A stretch of 64,000 bases of DNA from Neoroseomonas marina (GTDB lineage Bacteria > Pseudomonadota > Alphaproteobacteria > Acetobacterales > Acetobacteraceae). A program made the translations under genes and the position numbers. The first letter of the stretch is position 1. Each line of letters starts with the position of its first letter. Of the stretch, positions 30,561-40,756 are shown in pieces. The stretch is from NCBI RefSeq assembly GCF_012927745.1, contig NZ_JABBKX010000013.1, forward strand, positions 1 to 64,000, read 5' to 3'. The notes below the pieces were generated by a model. That model worked only from the letters and a program-made list of their open reading frames with translations, had not been told where the DNA came from and did no database searches.

Positions 30561-31160
30561 TCAGCCCTTCAGCTTCGCCGCGATGCCGGCCACGTGCCGG
30601 CCCTGGAACTTCGCACCGGCCAGTTCATTCGCGCTCGGCTGCCGCGACCCGTCGCCATTCGCGATGGTGCTCGCGCCATACGGCGACCCGCCCGTGATCT
30701 CCGAATTCGTCGTCTGGCCCTGGAAGGAATAGGGCAGCCCCACGATCACCATGCCGTGGTGCAGCAGCACCGTGTGCGTCGACAGGATCGTGCTCTCCTG
30801 CCCGCCATGCTGCGTCGCCGTCGAGGTGAACACGCTGCCTGCCTTCCCCACCAGCGCGCCCTTCATCCACAGCCCGCCGGTCTGATCCAGGAAGTTCTTC
30901 ATCTGCGCCGGCATGTTCCCGAACCGCGTCGGCACGCCGAGGATGATCGCGTCGTAATCGGCGAGCTCCGCCACCGTCGCCACCGGCGCCGCCTGGTCGA
31001 GCTTGAACCCCGACGCCTTCGCGACCTCCTCCGGCACCAGCTCCGGCACCCGCTTGATCACCGCCTCGGCACCGGCCTCGCGCACGCCCTCCGCCACCGC
31101 GGAGGCCATCTGCTCGATATGGCCGTAGCTCGAATAGTACAGGACAAGGACCTTCGTCAT
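30561..31160 (-). CDS. wrbA: NAD(P)H:quinone oxidoreductase, WrbA type
   Basis: Flavodoxin-like FMN enzyme that reduces quinones by two electrons. 199 residues with the FMN phosphate loop [12 protein letters not shown] (about 8-19), the hydrophobic [24 protein letters not shown] (about 75-98 in two halves) and [12 protein letters not shown], all standard for WrbA. It is transcribed against purQ and lies inside the segment that separates purQ from purL. Its base composition is normal for this chromosome. Confidence 0.95.
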   Translation of the reverse strand: MTKVLVLYYSSYGHIEQMASAVAEGVREAGAEAVIKRVPELVPEEVAKASGFKLDQAAPVATVAELADYDAIILGVPTRFGNMPAQMKNFLDQTGGLWMKGALVGKAGSVFTSTATQHGGQESTILSTHTVLLHHGMVIVGLPYSFQGQTTNSEITGGSPYGASTIANGDGSRQPSANELAGAKFQGRHVAGIAAKLKG

Positions 31161-31390
31161 CGCAGTCTTCCCTCGGATCGTGGTGCGGGCCCACGCCGTT
31201 CCCGGCCGGGCCTCGCGTCACCCCGGAATCTGCACCCCCGGACCCGCCCGCATCCAACGGAGGTCGCAAATGGCGACCATCACGCCTCGCAATGCAGCAT
31301 GACCTTGCATGCTGGCCTACGACCCCATCGCACCCGGCCCTCAGGCCCGGCACCGGCCGCGGCCACGGGCTGTGACCGCGGCCCGCCCCG

Positions 31391-31954
31391 TCACCGCGTC
31401 GCCATCTCCAGGTTGTTCGGGTTCAACCCCAACGCCTGCGCCGTCACCGGATTGATCTGCCCGGTCGCCTCGATCCCGCGGCCCCGCTGGAACCGCTCCA
31501 GCGCCGCCTGCGTCCCGGCACCCCAGATCCCATCCGCCGGCATCTGGTAGAAACCGAGCGCCCGCAACCGGGTCTGCACATTCCGCACCGCCCGCGGGCT
31601 GAGCGGCACCGCGACCGCCGGCGCCGCCGCCGGTTCCGCCCCCACCGGCGGCATCAGCCGCGGCATCCCCACGCCGAGCGCCTGCGCCGTCGCGATGTTG
31701 ATCGACCCCGTGACCGGCATGCCGCGCGCCTGCTGGAACCGGTCGAGCGCGGCCTGGCTCTCCGGCCCCCACACGCCATCGGCCGCACCCATGTAGACCC
31801 CGGCCTCCCGCAGCCTCTCCTGCACCGCCGAGGTCGCGGACGGCGTCAACGGCTGCACGAAGGCGAGCGGCGCCGGCGCCTGGGCCCACACCGGCCCGGC
31901 CGCCGCCACCGCGAGGATGAACGCCACGCCAACCACCCGAGACGTCCTGCGCAT
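31391..31954 (-). CDS. Secreted protein with two peptidoglycan-binding domains
   Basis: 187 residues: a signal peptide (1-24, ending VWAQ), then two PG_binding_1-type helical repeats at about 38-94 and 119-176. They show the paired motifs [22 protein letters not shown] and [22 protein letters not shown] (each within the repeat), joined by a Pro/Ala linker. No catalytic domain is attached, so it probably acts as a murein-binding or scaffold protein. It lies between wrbA and the purQ 3'-end copy. Confidence 0.82.
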   Translation of the reverse strand: MRRTSRVVGVAFILAVAAAGPVWAQAPAPLAFVQPLTPSATSAVQERLREAGVYMGAADGVWGPESQAALDRFQQARGMPVTGSINIATAQALGVGMPRLMPPVGAEPAAAPAVAVPLSPRAVRNVQTRLRALGFYQMPADGIWGAGTQAALERFQRGRGIEATGQINPVTAQALGLNPNNLEMATR

Positions 31955-32037
31955 CGGTCTGTCCTCCGACTGTCCTGGGACCAGAACGAGGAGAACAGGG
32001 CCGGAGTTGCACGGGGCGGCGGAGGACCCGGCGACAG

Positions 32038-32298
32038 GGCGACGGCAACGACGACGCGACGCTCGACCGCCTGGAAGGCGAAGGCCTGGTCGCCTTCCGC
32101 GACACCGACGAGAACGGCACGGTCACCGAGGCCGCCAACCGCAACGGCTCCGCCCGCAACATCGCGGGCATCCTGTCCCCCAACCTGCGCATCTGCGGCC
32201 TGATGCCGCACCCGAAAGACCTGGTGGACCCGCTGATGGGCGGCACCGACGGCCTGCCGATGTTCGAAAGCCTGGCTGACGCGTTTGTTTCCGCCTGA
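32038..32298 (+). pseudogene. Truncated second copy of the purQ 3' end
   Basis: This segment aligns with 30239-30508, the last third of purQ, up to and including the stop codon. By hand I count 15 substitutions over 258 aligned bases and one in-frame 9-base deletion (codons for Tyr-Phe-Ala). The catalytic His is kept but the triad Glu is Lys (PHPKD). The region with the nucleophile Cys is absent and there is no start codon or ribosome site, so it cannot make a working glutaminase. Ten of the 15 changes are synonymous, more like allelic divergence than decay. It directly abuts the AT-rich island and may mark a recombination joint. Confidence 0.9.
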
Positions 32299-32310
32299 GG
32301 CTGTGGTGAC

Positions 32311-32356
32311 GCAGGGGCTCTGCCCCTGCACCCCGGCAGGAAACTCAGTTTCCTGC
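32311..32356. repeat. Tandem-hairpin repeat at the left edge of the AT-rich island
   Basis: Two adjacent hairpins: GCAGGGGC/GCCCCTGC (32311-32318 and 32322-32329, TCT loop) and GCAGGAAACT/AGTTTCCTGC (32336-32345 and 32347-32356). The first module, including its TCT loop and following ACCC, matches the repeat at 60504-60523, so both probably belong to one dispersed family. It lies 13 bases after the purQ-copy stop codon, and base composition changes right after it. Confidence 0.65.
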
Positions 32357-32435
32357 ACCTTCGTTGTGTTCATCGTCCAACCCGCTGATAGCCGTCAGCA
32401 TGGTTTGGCACTTCCCAAAGCATAAATTGGCCGAT

Positions 32436-32441
32436 TATAAT
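32436..32441 (+). promoter_or_regulatory. Possible -10 element of the ParA-SIR2 operon
   Basis: A perfect TATAAT lies 33 bases before the parA-like ATG, in the AT-rich leader. The best -35-like hexamer, TTGGCA at 32405-32410, is 25 bases away, too far for a standard spacer, so either the -35 is weak or an activator is needed. The start of transcription is a guess. Confidence 0.35.
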
Positions 32442-32473
32442 TTCACTCAGTCTCGCGCAGTCTGGATAAGCCC

Positions 32474-33448
32474 ATGATTTCCGTAGCGTTTTTTAATAAC
32501 AAGGGCGGCGTCGGGAAAACGACCCTCCTGTGTAATGTGGCCGCCTTTGCCTCTCTTCATTTGGGCAAGAAGATCTGCGTCGTTGATGCTGACCCTCAAT
32601 GCAATGCGACACAGTACTTATTTGATGAAGCCACTTTGGAGAACATTTACGGACAAGATTGGTATACAATTAACAAATTTGTTCGCCCCATCACCGAAGC
32701 TGGCGCCTTAGATGAAAAGATACTTATAACAAAATCCCCTGAATTTTCTGTTGATGTACTCTGCGGAAGCCCTGATTTAGCATTGACTGAAGATTTCTTA
32801 GCGCAAGATTGGTCATCTGCCCGCAGTGGTGATATTAGAGGCATTAAATCTAATCTTTTTTTTGCGGAACTTCTTCAAAGATTAGCTGGATATGACTATG
32901 TTTTTGTTGATGCGAGTCCCTCTCTTGGGGCCATAAATCGATCCGTTCTTCTAACTTGTGACTTTTTTGTAAGCCCCATGTCGATTGATATCTTCTCACT
33001 AACTGCATTCAAGAATATCTCGCAGTGGATCTCCGAGTGGTGGTCGGACTGGTTACGGGGTATTCGGAATGTAAAGGACCAATCAAGACTTCCCGCCTTA
33101 AAGTATGGCCGATCAAGATTTCTAGGTTACGTAACTCAGCAGTATTTAGCAAAGCGCGACTCGGCAGGCGAGCGGCGCGGTGTCAAGGCGTATGAGGCAA
33201 TCCGGAGCCAGATTGACCAAGTGATCATTGATTCCGGCCTAAACCAGTATATTTCAAATGAACCATTCGAGATCGGTACCGTTCCGAATCTCTTTAGCTT
33301 AATTCCGATGTCCCAATCGGCAAATAAGCCCGTGTTTGAACTTCGGGCCCCAGATGGAGTTGTTGGGGCGCACTTCGCGAAGGTCAAGGATGCATATGGC
33401 ATTTTCGGAGAAGTAACAAAAGAAATACTAGAGCGCTGCAATGGTTGA
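32474..33448 (+). CDS. ParA/MinD-family (AAA_31) ATPase of a ParA-SIR2 pair
   Basis: 324-residue P-loop ATPase with a deviant Walker A motif KGGVGKTT (10-17, signature lysine K10), Walker A' VVDADPQCN (36-44), and Walker B YVFVDASPS (142-150). The ParA-type C-terminal LIPMSQSANKP motif lies at about 277-286. Such ATPases dimerise on ATP and often control a partner's assembly or location. No parB gene or parS-like site is nearby, there is no N-terminal DNA-binding domain, and the downstream gene is a SIR2 protein, so plasmid-type partition is unlikely. Its last codons overlap the next start by eight bases, implying coupled translation. The gene is visibly AT-rich against a very GC-rich background, so horizontal acquisition is likely. 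I infer a sensor or regulator of the SIR2 partner. Confidence 0.88.
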   Translation: MISVAFFNNKGGVGKTTLLCNVAAFASLHLGKKICVVDADPQCNATQYLFDEATLENIYGQDWYTINKFVRPITEAGALDEKILITKSPEFSVDVLCGSPDLALTEDFLAQDWSSARSGDIRGIKSNLFFAELLQRLAGYDYVFVDASPSLGAINRSVLLTCDFFVSPMSIDIFSLTAFKNISQWISEWWSDWLRGIRNVKDQSRLPALKYGRSRFLGYVTQQYLAKRDSAGERRGVKAYEAIRSQIDQVIIDSGLNQYISNEPFEIGTVPNLFSLIPMSQSANKPVFELRAPDGVVGAHFAKVKDAYGIFGEVTKEILERCNG

Positions 33449-34307
33449 TTGGCCGACTCCTCTTGTTCGTGATATTGCGCGGCGCCGATGTGTAATAGTT
33501 GTCGGTTCGGGAGTTTCTCGTCACGCCAAGGGCGTTAACGGTGAAATTCCACCAACCTGGGATAAATTCCTTACGGAATGCAATACTGAACTCAGAGGCG
33601 GACCACAAAATCATATATCTGATGCAATTGCACAAGGCGATTTACTGCATGCTTGTGAATGGCTACACCGCGCATACGATGCGGAATGGAGCGCAAAATT
33701 ACGCGCAAAGTTCAGCGCACCAAAATATGCAATATCTGATGTTCATCGACTCATCTGCCGCCTCGATGCCAGGGTAATTTTTTCATTGAATTTTGATGAT
33801 ATTATAGATCGCGCAGCCCAAGAGATATATTCCGGTACATCCATAAAGAAAACATATCAAGATCCCGATGTATCGGAGTTTCTTCGGGGAACAGAGCGTT
33901 ATTTAGTTAAGGTTCACGGCTCTCTTGATAACCCAATTCACATGATATTTACACAGAAACAATATGCGCGCGCCAGAATTGCCGCCTCGGCGTTCTACAA
34001 TGCATTTGACAGTGCCCTTATGACGCATACATTTCTATTTTTGGGAGCTGGATATAGAGATCCAGATATAAATCTTATATTGGAAAATCAGAATTTTACT
34101 TATAGTGAGTCATACCCTCATTATTTTTTATCTTCGGCAGGAATGCACGATGATCTGAAACTATCATTGCGTAGTAACAGAAATCTTCAGGTCATCGATT
34201 ACGACAAGATTGATGATGATTACTCAGGATTCAAATTAGCAATAGAGAATTTGCTCGGTCTGGTTGAGGTTCAGCGAGGTCAGATTGCTTCGTCTCAGGA
34301 ATGGTAG
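33441..34307 (+). CDS. SIR2-domain protein, candidate NADase effector
   Basis: 288 residues covering one SIR2-type (SIR2_2-like) Rossmann domain. NAD-binding VGSGVS is at 21-26, the catalytic-site Asn in SLNFDD at 115-120 (N117), the catalytic His in VKVHGS at 157-161 (H159), and the FLGAGYRDPDI motif at 200-210. All key residues are intact. There is no zinc-binding cysteine set, which separates it from protein deacetylase sirtuins and groups it with SIR2 NAD+-hydrolysing effectors of bacterial defence (ThsA, DSR, SIR2-HerA type). No sensing domain is fused, so control probably comes from the overlapping ParA-type ATPase. AT-rich like its partner. Defence function is inference. Confidence 0.85.
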   Translation: MVDWPTPLVRDIARRRCVIVVGSGVSRHAKGVNGEIPPTWDKFLTECNTELRGGPQNHISDAIAQGDLLHACEWLHRAYDAEWSAKLRAKFSAPKYAISDVHRLICRLDARVIFSLNFDDIIDRAAQEIYSGTSIKKTYQDPDVSEFLRGTERYLVKVHGSLDNPIHMIFTQKQYARARIAASAFYNAFDSALMTHTFLFLGAGYRDPDINLILENQNFTYSESYPHYFLSSAGMHDDLKLSLRSNRNLQVIDYDKIDDDYSGFKLAIENLLGLVEVQRGQIASSQEW

Positions 34308-34311
34308 GCAC

Positions 34312-34336
34312 GATCCCGCCCTTTGTCGGCGGGATC
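34312..34336 (+). terminator. Hairpin terminator after the SIR2 gene
   Basis: A perfect 9-bp stem, GATCCCGCC (34312-34320) with GGCGGGATC (34328-34336), and a 7-base loop, starts five bases after the SIR2 stop codon. The tail is only partly T-rich. It isolates the two-gene operon from the downstream purL transcript. Confidence 0.6.
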
Positions 34337-34399
34337 ATCTTCCGATTTGGGTATGGGAATTTCTTGCTATTTTTTGTGCCCCGTGGTAACTAGGGCGGC

Positions 34400-34959
34400 A
34401 TGCAGCCCCTCACCCCCACCCAATTCCACGCCCTCCTCCCCTACATCCTCCCCCGCTCCCCCGCCGGCCGTCAGATCGGCGACCTCCGCGCCCGTATGGA
34501 CGCCATATTCCACCTCACTTCCACCACCGCCCCCTGGCGCGCCCTCCCGCCCGAACACGGCAAGCCCGACACCGTCTCCCGTTACTTCCGCCGCCTCACC
34601 CATGCCGGCCTATGGGAGAAACTGCTCGAAGCCCTCAAGGACAATGATCCCAAGCACCCGTTGAATGAGATCGCGCCCCTCATCTTCCGCGCCTGCCGCC
34701 GGGCCATCCGCCTCCGAGGGCTCAAATTCATCGCCCTCATCCGCCGCCTCGGCTTCCTCACCGCTTTGAACGGACCGCCCGAAAAGGTCCCGAACCCCAA
34801 TTTGTCCGAAAACATGCGGCGCAACCTCCGCCTGCCGCCCGCACCGCAGAACAAGGTGCAGGACGGCATCTTCATCGGCCTCCTGCGATCCCTCCGCAGG
34901 CTCCATCGCCGCTGCGCCGGGGTCCGCTACCTCCCCCGCGCGCTCCGCCTGGGCTGGTC

Positions 34960-34963
<4 letters not shown>
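34400..34963 (+). CDS. DUF4096-like, transposase-derived protein overlapping purL
   Basis: 187 residues. The first about 90 resemble the N-terminal DUF4096 part of IS5-family transposases: [13 protein letters not shown], then MDAIFHL and [22 protein letters not shown] with WEKLLEAL. The C-terminal half is a basic, arginine-rich sequence with no DDE catalytic residues that I can see. No flanking inverted repeats or target duplications are apparent. Base composition is host-like, unlike the adjacent AT-rich genes. The stop codon overlaps the first purL ATG by four bases (ATGA), so it may be cotranslated. A remnant or a domesticated transposase fragment are both possible. Confidence 0.6.
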
Positions 34964-37238
<2,275 letters not shown>

Positions 37239-37239
<1 letters not shown>

Positions 37240-37472
37240 TGGCGATGCAACCGGCGGAGATCGAGGCGCTGATCAAGGCAGCCCTCCCCGATGCCGATGT
37301 GACCATCGAGGATCTCGCCGGCGACGGCGATCACTACGCGGCCAAGGTCGTCTCGGAATCCTTCCGCGGCATCTCCCGCGTGAAGCAGCACCAGATCGTC
37401 TACGCCGCGCTGCAGGGCCGCATGGGCGGCGTCCTGCACGCCCTCGCGCTCCAGACCTCCGCTCCGGAATAG
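37239..37472 (+). CDS. bolA: BolA/IbaG family iron metabolism protein
   Basis: 77-residue BolA-fold protein with the class II core AALPDADVTIEDLAGDGDHYAAKVVSESF (about 14-42 in overlapping parts) and the SRVKQHQIVYAALQG helix containing the conserved metal-ligand His. Its ATG shares one base with the purL stop (TGATG). BolA proteins bind [2Fe-2S] clusters together with monothiol glutaredoxins, and the next gene is exactly such a glutaredoxin. Confidence 0.93.
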
Positions 37473-37484
37473 GACCCCGACCCG

Positions 37485-37823
37485 ATGTCCAACCCGACCT
37501 TCGACCGCATCCAGGCCACCGTCACGGAGAACCCCGTGGTGCTCTTCATGAAGGGCACCCCGGTCTTCCCGCAGTGCGGCTTCTCCGCCCGCGTCGTCCA
37601 GATCCTCAGCCACATGGGCGTGCCCTTCGCAGGCGTGAACGTCCTCGAGGACATGGAGATCCGCGAGGGCATCAAGGCCTTCACCAACTGGCCGACGATC
37701 CCCCAGCTCTACGTGAAGGGCGAGTTCGTCGGCGGCTGCGACATCGTCATGGAGATGTTCCAGTCCGGCGAGCTGGCGACCCTGCTCGCGGAAAAGGAAA
37801 TCCCCCACAAGGCCGAGGCCTGA
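37485..37823 (+). CDS. grxD: Monothiol glutaredoxin Grx4 (CGFS type)
   Basis: 112-residue thioredoxin-fold protein with the monothiol active site C31-G-F-S, MKGTP upstream (about 22-26), the cis-Pro motif [17 protein letters not shown] and the glutathione site. It carries and transfers Fe-S clusters with BolA, encoded 12 bases upstream. It ends the plus-strand purine run and converges on the next minus-strand gene. Confidence 0.96.
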   Translation: MSNPTFDRIQATVTENPVVLFMKGTPVFPQCGFSARVVQILSHMGVPFAGVNVLEDMEIREGIKAFTNWPTIPQLYVKGEFVGGCDIVMEMFQSGELATLLAEKEIPHKAEA

Positions 37824-37838
37824 TCGCTGCGCCGGGCG

Positions 37839-38408
37839 CTATCGCCCGGCCAGCTTGGCGACGTTGATCGCCCGCGCGTAGGCGAGTCTCGCCTCCGCGG
37901 GCGCGTCGCCCTGCACCTGCACCAGGATGCGGTTGTCCACCAGCATCTGGACATTGCCGTCCGTGCCCTGGATCGCGCGCTGGTCGCCGATCCGCACCAG
38001 CCGCCCCATCGCCCCGGCCAGCATCGGGTTCGACATCACCGCGCCGAGCTGCGCGATCATCGGATTGTCGCTCATCACCTGGATCTCGACCGACTGATCC
38101 TGCGCATTGGTGTAGCGACGCGAGGCGTTCGCCCCGCCGAAGAATCCGGCGGCACCCGTGGCGGAGGAGCTCGCCTCCTCGGCCGTCCAACCCGGCAGCG
38201 CATCCGGCAGCGCGGCGGCAAGGTTGGCTGCGGCGCGCTGGGCCAGCAGCTGCAGCGCTTCCTGCAGCGCCGTCTGCGCTGCCTGGATACGCCCGCCCTG
38301 ATAGGCGCGCTGCGCCTCGGTGATCGCATCGGCGACATCGTCCGCCCGCGCCGGGCCGACGGCGAGCAGCGTGACGACGGTCGTGGCAAGCAGGATCGAT
38401 CGGCGCAT
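37839..38408 (-). CDS. Hypothetical periplasmic protein, 189 aa
   Basis: The start at 38408 gives MRRSILLATTVVTLLAVGPARADD, shown here in two parts as a basic head and a hydrophobic core ending at ARA-DD (about residue 22). The mature part begins with an alanine/glutamine-rich helical region (about 25-70), then a beta-rich domain with SVEIQVMSDNPMIAQLG and DGNVQMLVDNRILVQVQG. I do not recognise the family. It converges on grxD and is followed upstream by recQ on the same strand. Confidence 0.68.
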   Translation of the reverse strand: MRRSILLATTVVTLLAVGPARADDVADAITEAQRAYQGGRIQAAQTALQEALQLLAQRAAANLAAALPDALPGWTAEEASSSATGAAGFFGGANASRRYTNAQDQSVEIQVMSDNPMIAQLGAVMSNPMLAGAMGRLVRIGDQRAIQGTDGNVQMLVDNRILVQVQGDAPAEARLAYARAINVAKLAGR

Positions 38409-38506
38409 GGCGGCCCCCTCCGGTTGGTGGCGGCACCATAGGCGCACGGCGTCCCGCCACCCATGCGCGACTTCATGGCGCCGGGCCGCCGCGTGACGCA
38501 GGTCGC

Positions 38507-40303
38507 TCAGACCTCCCGCAGGATGCGCAGGATCTCCGCGCCGTAGCGTTCGACGCGCGACCGCCCCATCCCCGGCACCTCGAGCAGCGCATCGATCGTC
38601 GTTGGCCGCCGCGCCGCGATGCCGGCAAGGGTGCGGTCATCGGCCACGACATAGGCCGGGATCGACTGCTCCTGCGCGACGCCGCGCCGCCAGAGGCGCA
38701 GCGCTTCGAAGCACGGATCGTCGGACCCCACGCGCGCCTCGGCCGATCCGCCGCGACGCGGCGTCGGCTGGACCGCCTCCTGCCGCATCATCACCGGCGT
38801 CTCGCCACGCAGGACGGGACGCGCGGCTTCCGTGGCGACAAGCTCGCCGTGGTTCTCCACCGCGACGTCGAGCGCCCCGCGCGCGACGAGCTGTCGCGCG
38901 ACGCCGCGCCAGGCGCTGTCGCTGAGGTCCTTGCCGACGCCGAAGGTCGGCAGCTTGTCATGGGCGAACTGCGCGACCTTGTCGGTCAGCCGGCCGCGCA
39001 GCACGTCCACCACATGGCCCACGCCGAAGCGCTGGCCGGTCCGCACCACGGCCGACAGCAGCTTCTGCGCCGCCACCGTGCCGTCGAACATCCGGGGCGG
39101 CGTGCGGCAGACGTCGCAGGCGCCGCAGTCGTCGGATGCGGGTTCCTCGCCGAAGCAGCGCAGCAGCAGGGCGCGGCGACAGGTCGCGGCCTCGGCGATC
39201 GCGATCATGGCATCGAGGCGCGAGCGCTCGACGCGCTTCTGCTCCTCGCTCGCGGGGCTTTCGGCGATGCGGTGGCGGGCGATCGCCATATCGCCGGCGC
39301 CGAACAGCAGCAACGCGCGGGCGGGCAGCCCGTCGCGCCCCGCGCGGCCGATCTCCTGGTACCAGCTCTCGGGGCTGCGCGGCAGGTCGAGATGCGCGAC
39401 CCAGCGGACGTCCGGCCGGTCGATGCCCATGCCGAAGGCGATGGTCGCGGCCATGATGACGTCGTCGCCGCGGGCGAAGCGGCGGTGCGCCTCGCGCTTC
39501 GCACCCGCATCCATGCCCGCGTGGAAGGCGAGCGCGTCATGGCCGTCGGCGCGCAACCATTCGGCGGTGCTCTCGGTCTTGGCGCGGCTGCCGCAATAGA
39601 CGATGCCGCAGCCGCCGACCTCGCGGATCAGGGCGCGCAGCTGGCCGCGCTCGCTGTCCCGCGGCGCCGCCGAGACGAAGATGTTCGGCCGGTCGAAGGA
39701 AGCGCGGAAGACCGGCGCCTCGGTGAGGTCGAGCTGGAGGCGGATGTCCTCGACCGTGCGCGGGTCCGCGGTCGCGGTCAGCGCCAGGCGAGGCACGCCG
39801 GGGAAGCGTTCGCCCAGCACGCCGAGGCCGCGATACTCGGGCCGGAAGTGATGGCCCCACTGGCTGACGCAATGCGCCTCATCCACCGCGAAGAGTGCGA
39901 TGGGCATCTCGTCCAGCCGCTGCAGCGTGCCGTCGAGCGTCAGTCGCTCCGGCGAGACGTAGAGCAGTTTCAGCCGCCCGCCATGCAGGTCGCGCAGCAC
40001 GGCGCGCGCCTCGTCCGGCGGCAGGTCGGAATGCAGCGCCGCGGCCGCGACGCCCTGCTGGCGCAGGGCGGCAACCTGGTCCTCCATCAGCGCGATGAGG
40101 GGCGAGACGACGACGCCGACACCCGGCCGGCAGAGCGCCGGCACCTGGAAGCAGAGGCTCTTGCCGCCACCGGTCGGCATGAGAACGAGACCCGATCCGC
40201 CCGCGGTCGCGTGACGGATGATCTCCTCCTGCCGGCCCCGGAAGGCCTCGTAGCCGAAGACCCGGCGGAGGACCTCCGGAGGGTCCTCCAGGAGGTCCAT
40301 CAC
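38507..40303 (-). CDS. recQ: ATP-dependent DNA helicase RecQ
   Basis: 3'-5' helicase of replication-fork repair. 598 residues with motif 0 [13 protein letters not shown] (about 17-29), Walker A MPTGGGKS (about 42-49), DEAH box [13 protein letters not shown] (about 140-152), a RecQ zinc-binding cysteine set (CRR, CFGEE and CGACDVC, about 375-400), winged helix and a C-terminal HRDC domain ([20 protein letters not shown]). Complete. The ATG overlaps the stop of the OmpA-like gene by four bases. Confidence 0.96.
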   Translation of the reverse strand: MMDLLEDPPEVLRRVFGYEAFRGRQEEIIRHATAGGSGLVLMPTGGGKSLCFQVPALCRPGVGVVVSPLIALMEDQVAALRQQGVAAAALHSDLPPDEARAVLRDLHGGRLKLLYVSPERLTLDGTLQRLDEMPIALFAVDEAHCVSQWGHHFRPEYRGLGVLGERFPGVPRLALTATADPRTVEDIRLQLDLTEAPVFRASFDRPNIFVSAAPRDSERGQLRALIREVGGCGIVYCGSRAKTESTAEWLRADGHDALAFHAGMDAGAKREAHRRFARGDDVIMAATIAFGMGIDRPDVRWVAHLDLPRSPESWYQEIGRAGRDGLPARALLLFGAGDMAIARHRIAESPASEEQKRVERSRLDAMIAIAEAATCRRALLLRCFGEEPASDDCGACDVCRTPPRMFDGTVAAQKLLSAVVRTGQRFGVGHVVDVLRGRLTDKVAQFAHDKLPTFGVGKDLSDSAWRGVARQLVARGALDVAVENHGELVATEAARPVLRGETPVMMRQEAVQPTPRRGGSAEARVGSDDPCFEALRLWRRGVAQEQSIPAYVVADDRTLAGIAARRPTTIDALLEVPGMGRSRVERYGAEILRILREV

Positions 40304-40680
40304 CCGGCGATGCGGATCTCGACGCGGCGGCTTTCGGTCGGCATGTCCTGGAACGGCACCGGGCCGCGCGGCACGATGCGGATGCGATCGCGCGCCACGC
40401 CGTTGGCGGCGAGCAGGTCGGCCACGTGCTGCGCACGGGCCTCGGACAGGGCGCGGTTGTAGGCCGCGCCACCGGCGGGGCCGGCAAAGCCGAGCACCGT
40501 CACCGGACCGGTGGCGGAGGTCGCCCGACGGGCGGCGGCCTTCACCACGTCCTGCGCCTCCGGGTTCAGCGTCGCGCTGTCTTCCATGAAGAAGACCGTG
40601 ATGGCCGGCGACGCCGGCTCATTCGCGCAGGCGGCGGCCAGCAGGACGGGGGCGGCAGCGAAGAGGGAGCGGCGGCGCAT
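40300..40680 (-). CDS. OmpA-family lipoprotein
   Basis: From the ATG at 40680 it is a 126-residue protein with a basic head and lipobox LLAAAC (cysteine about residue 18), then a single OmpA/MotB peptidoglycan-binding domain. [19 protein letters not shown] opens the domain and [21 protein letters not shown] is the family helix, ending SRRVEIRI. This is a Pal-like layout, but the window shows no tol genes, and the protein is shorter than Pal. Its stop overlaps the recQ start. Confidence 0.85.
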   Translation of the reverse strand: MRRRSLFAAAPVLLAAACANEPASPAITVFFMEDSATLNPEAQDVVKAAARRATSATGPVTVLGFAGPAGGAAYNRALSEARAQHVADLLAANGVARDRIRIVPRGPVPFQDMPTESRRVEIRIAG

Positions 40681-40756
40681 CGGGGATCGACTCCGGTTCG
40701 AAGGCCCTTCTTGGTCGCGCGAAGGGGCCTGTGTCGTCAACCGTGAGTCGAGGCCT

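Noticed and set aside
30509..32298. A classical integrase-driven island between the purQ direct repeats
   Set aside because: No integrase, excisionase or tRNA is present, and wrbA and the peptidoglycan-binding gene have ordinary host composition. Homologous recombination between purQ alleles explains the repeats at least as well.
32474..33448. ParA gene as part of a plasmid or chromosome partition locus
   Set aside because: There is no parB-like gene, no parS-like palindrome and no replication gene nearby, and the overlapping downstream gene is a SIR2 protein.
34364..34392. Sigma-70-like promoter (TTGCTA, 17-base spacer, TAACTA) before the DUF4096-like ORF
   Set aside because: The -10 matches the consensus poorly and would place the transcription start on the ATG itself, so I did not annotate it.
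40300..40680. Assignment of the OmpA-like lipoprotein as Pal
   Set aside because: It is short, lacks the tol-pal neighbours and is instead coupled to recQ, so only the family name is supported.
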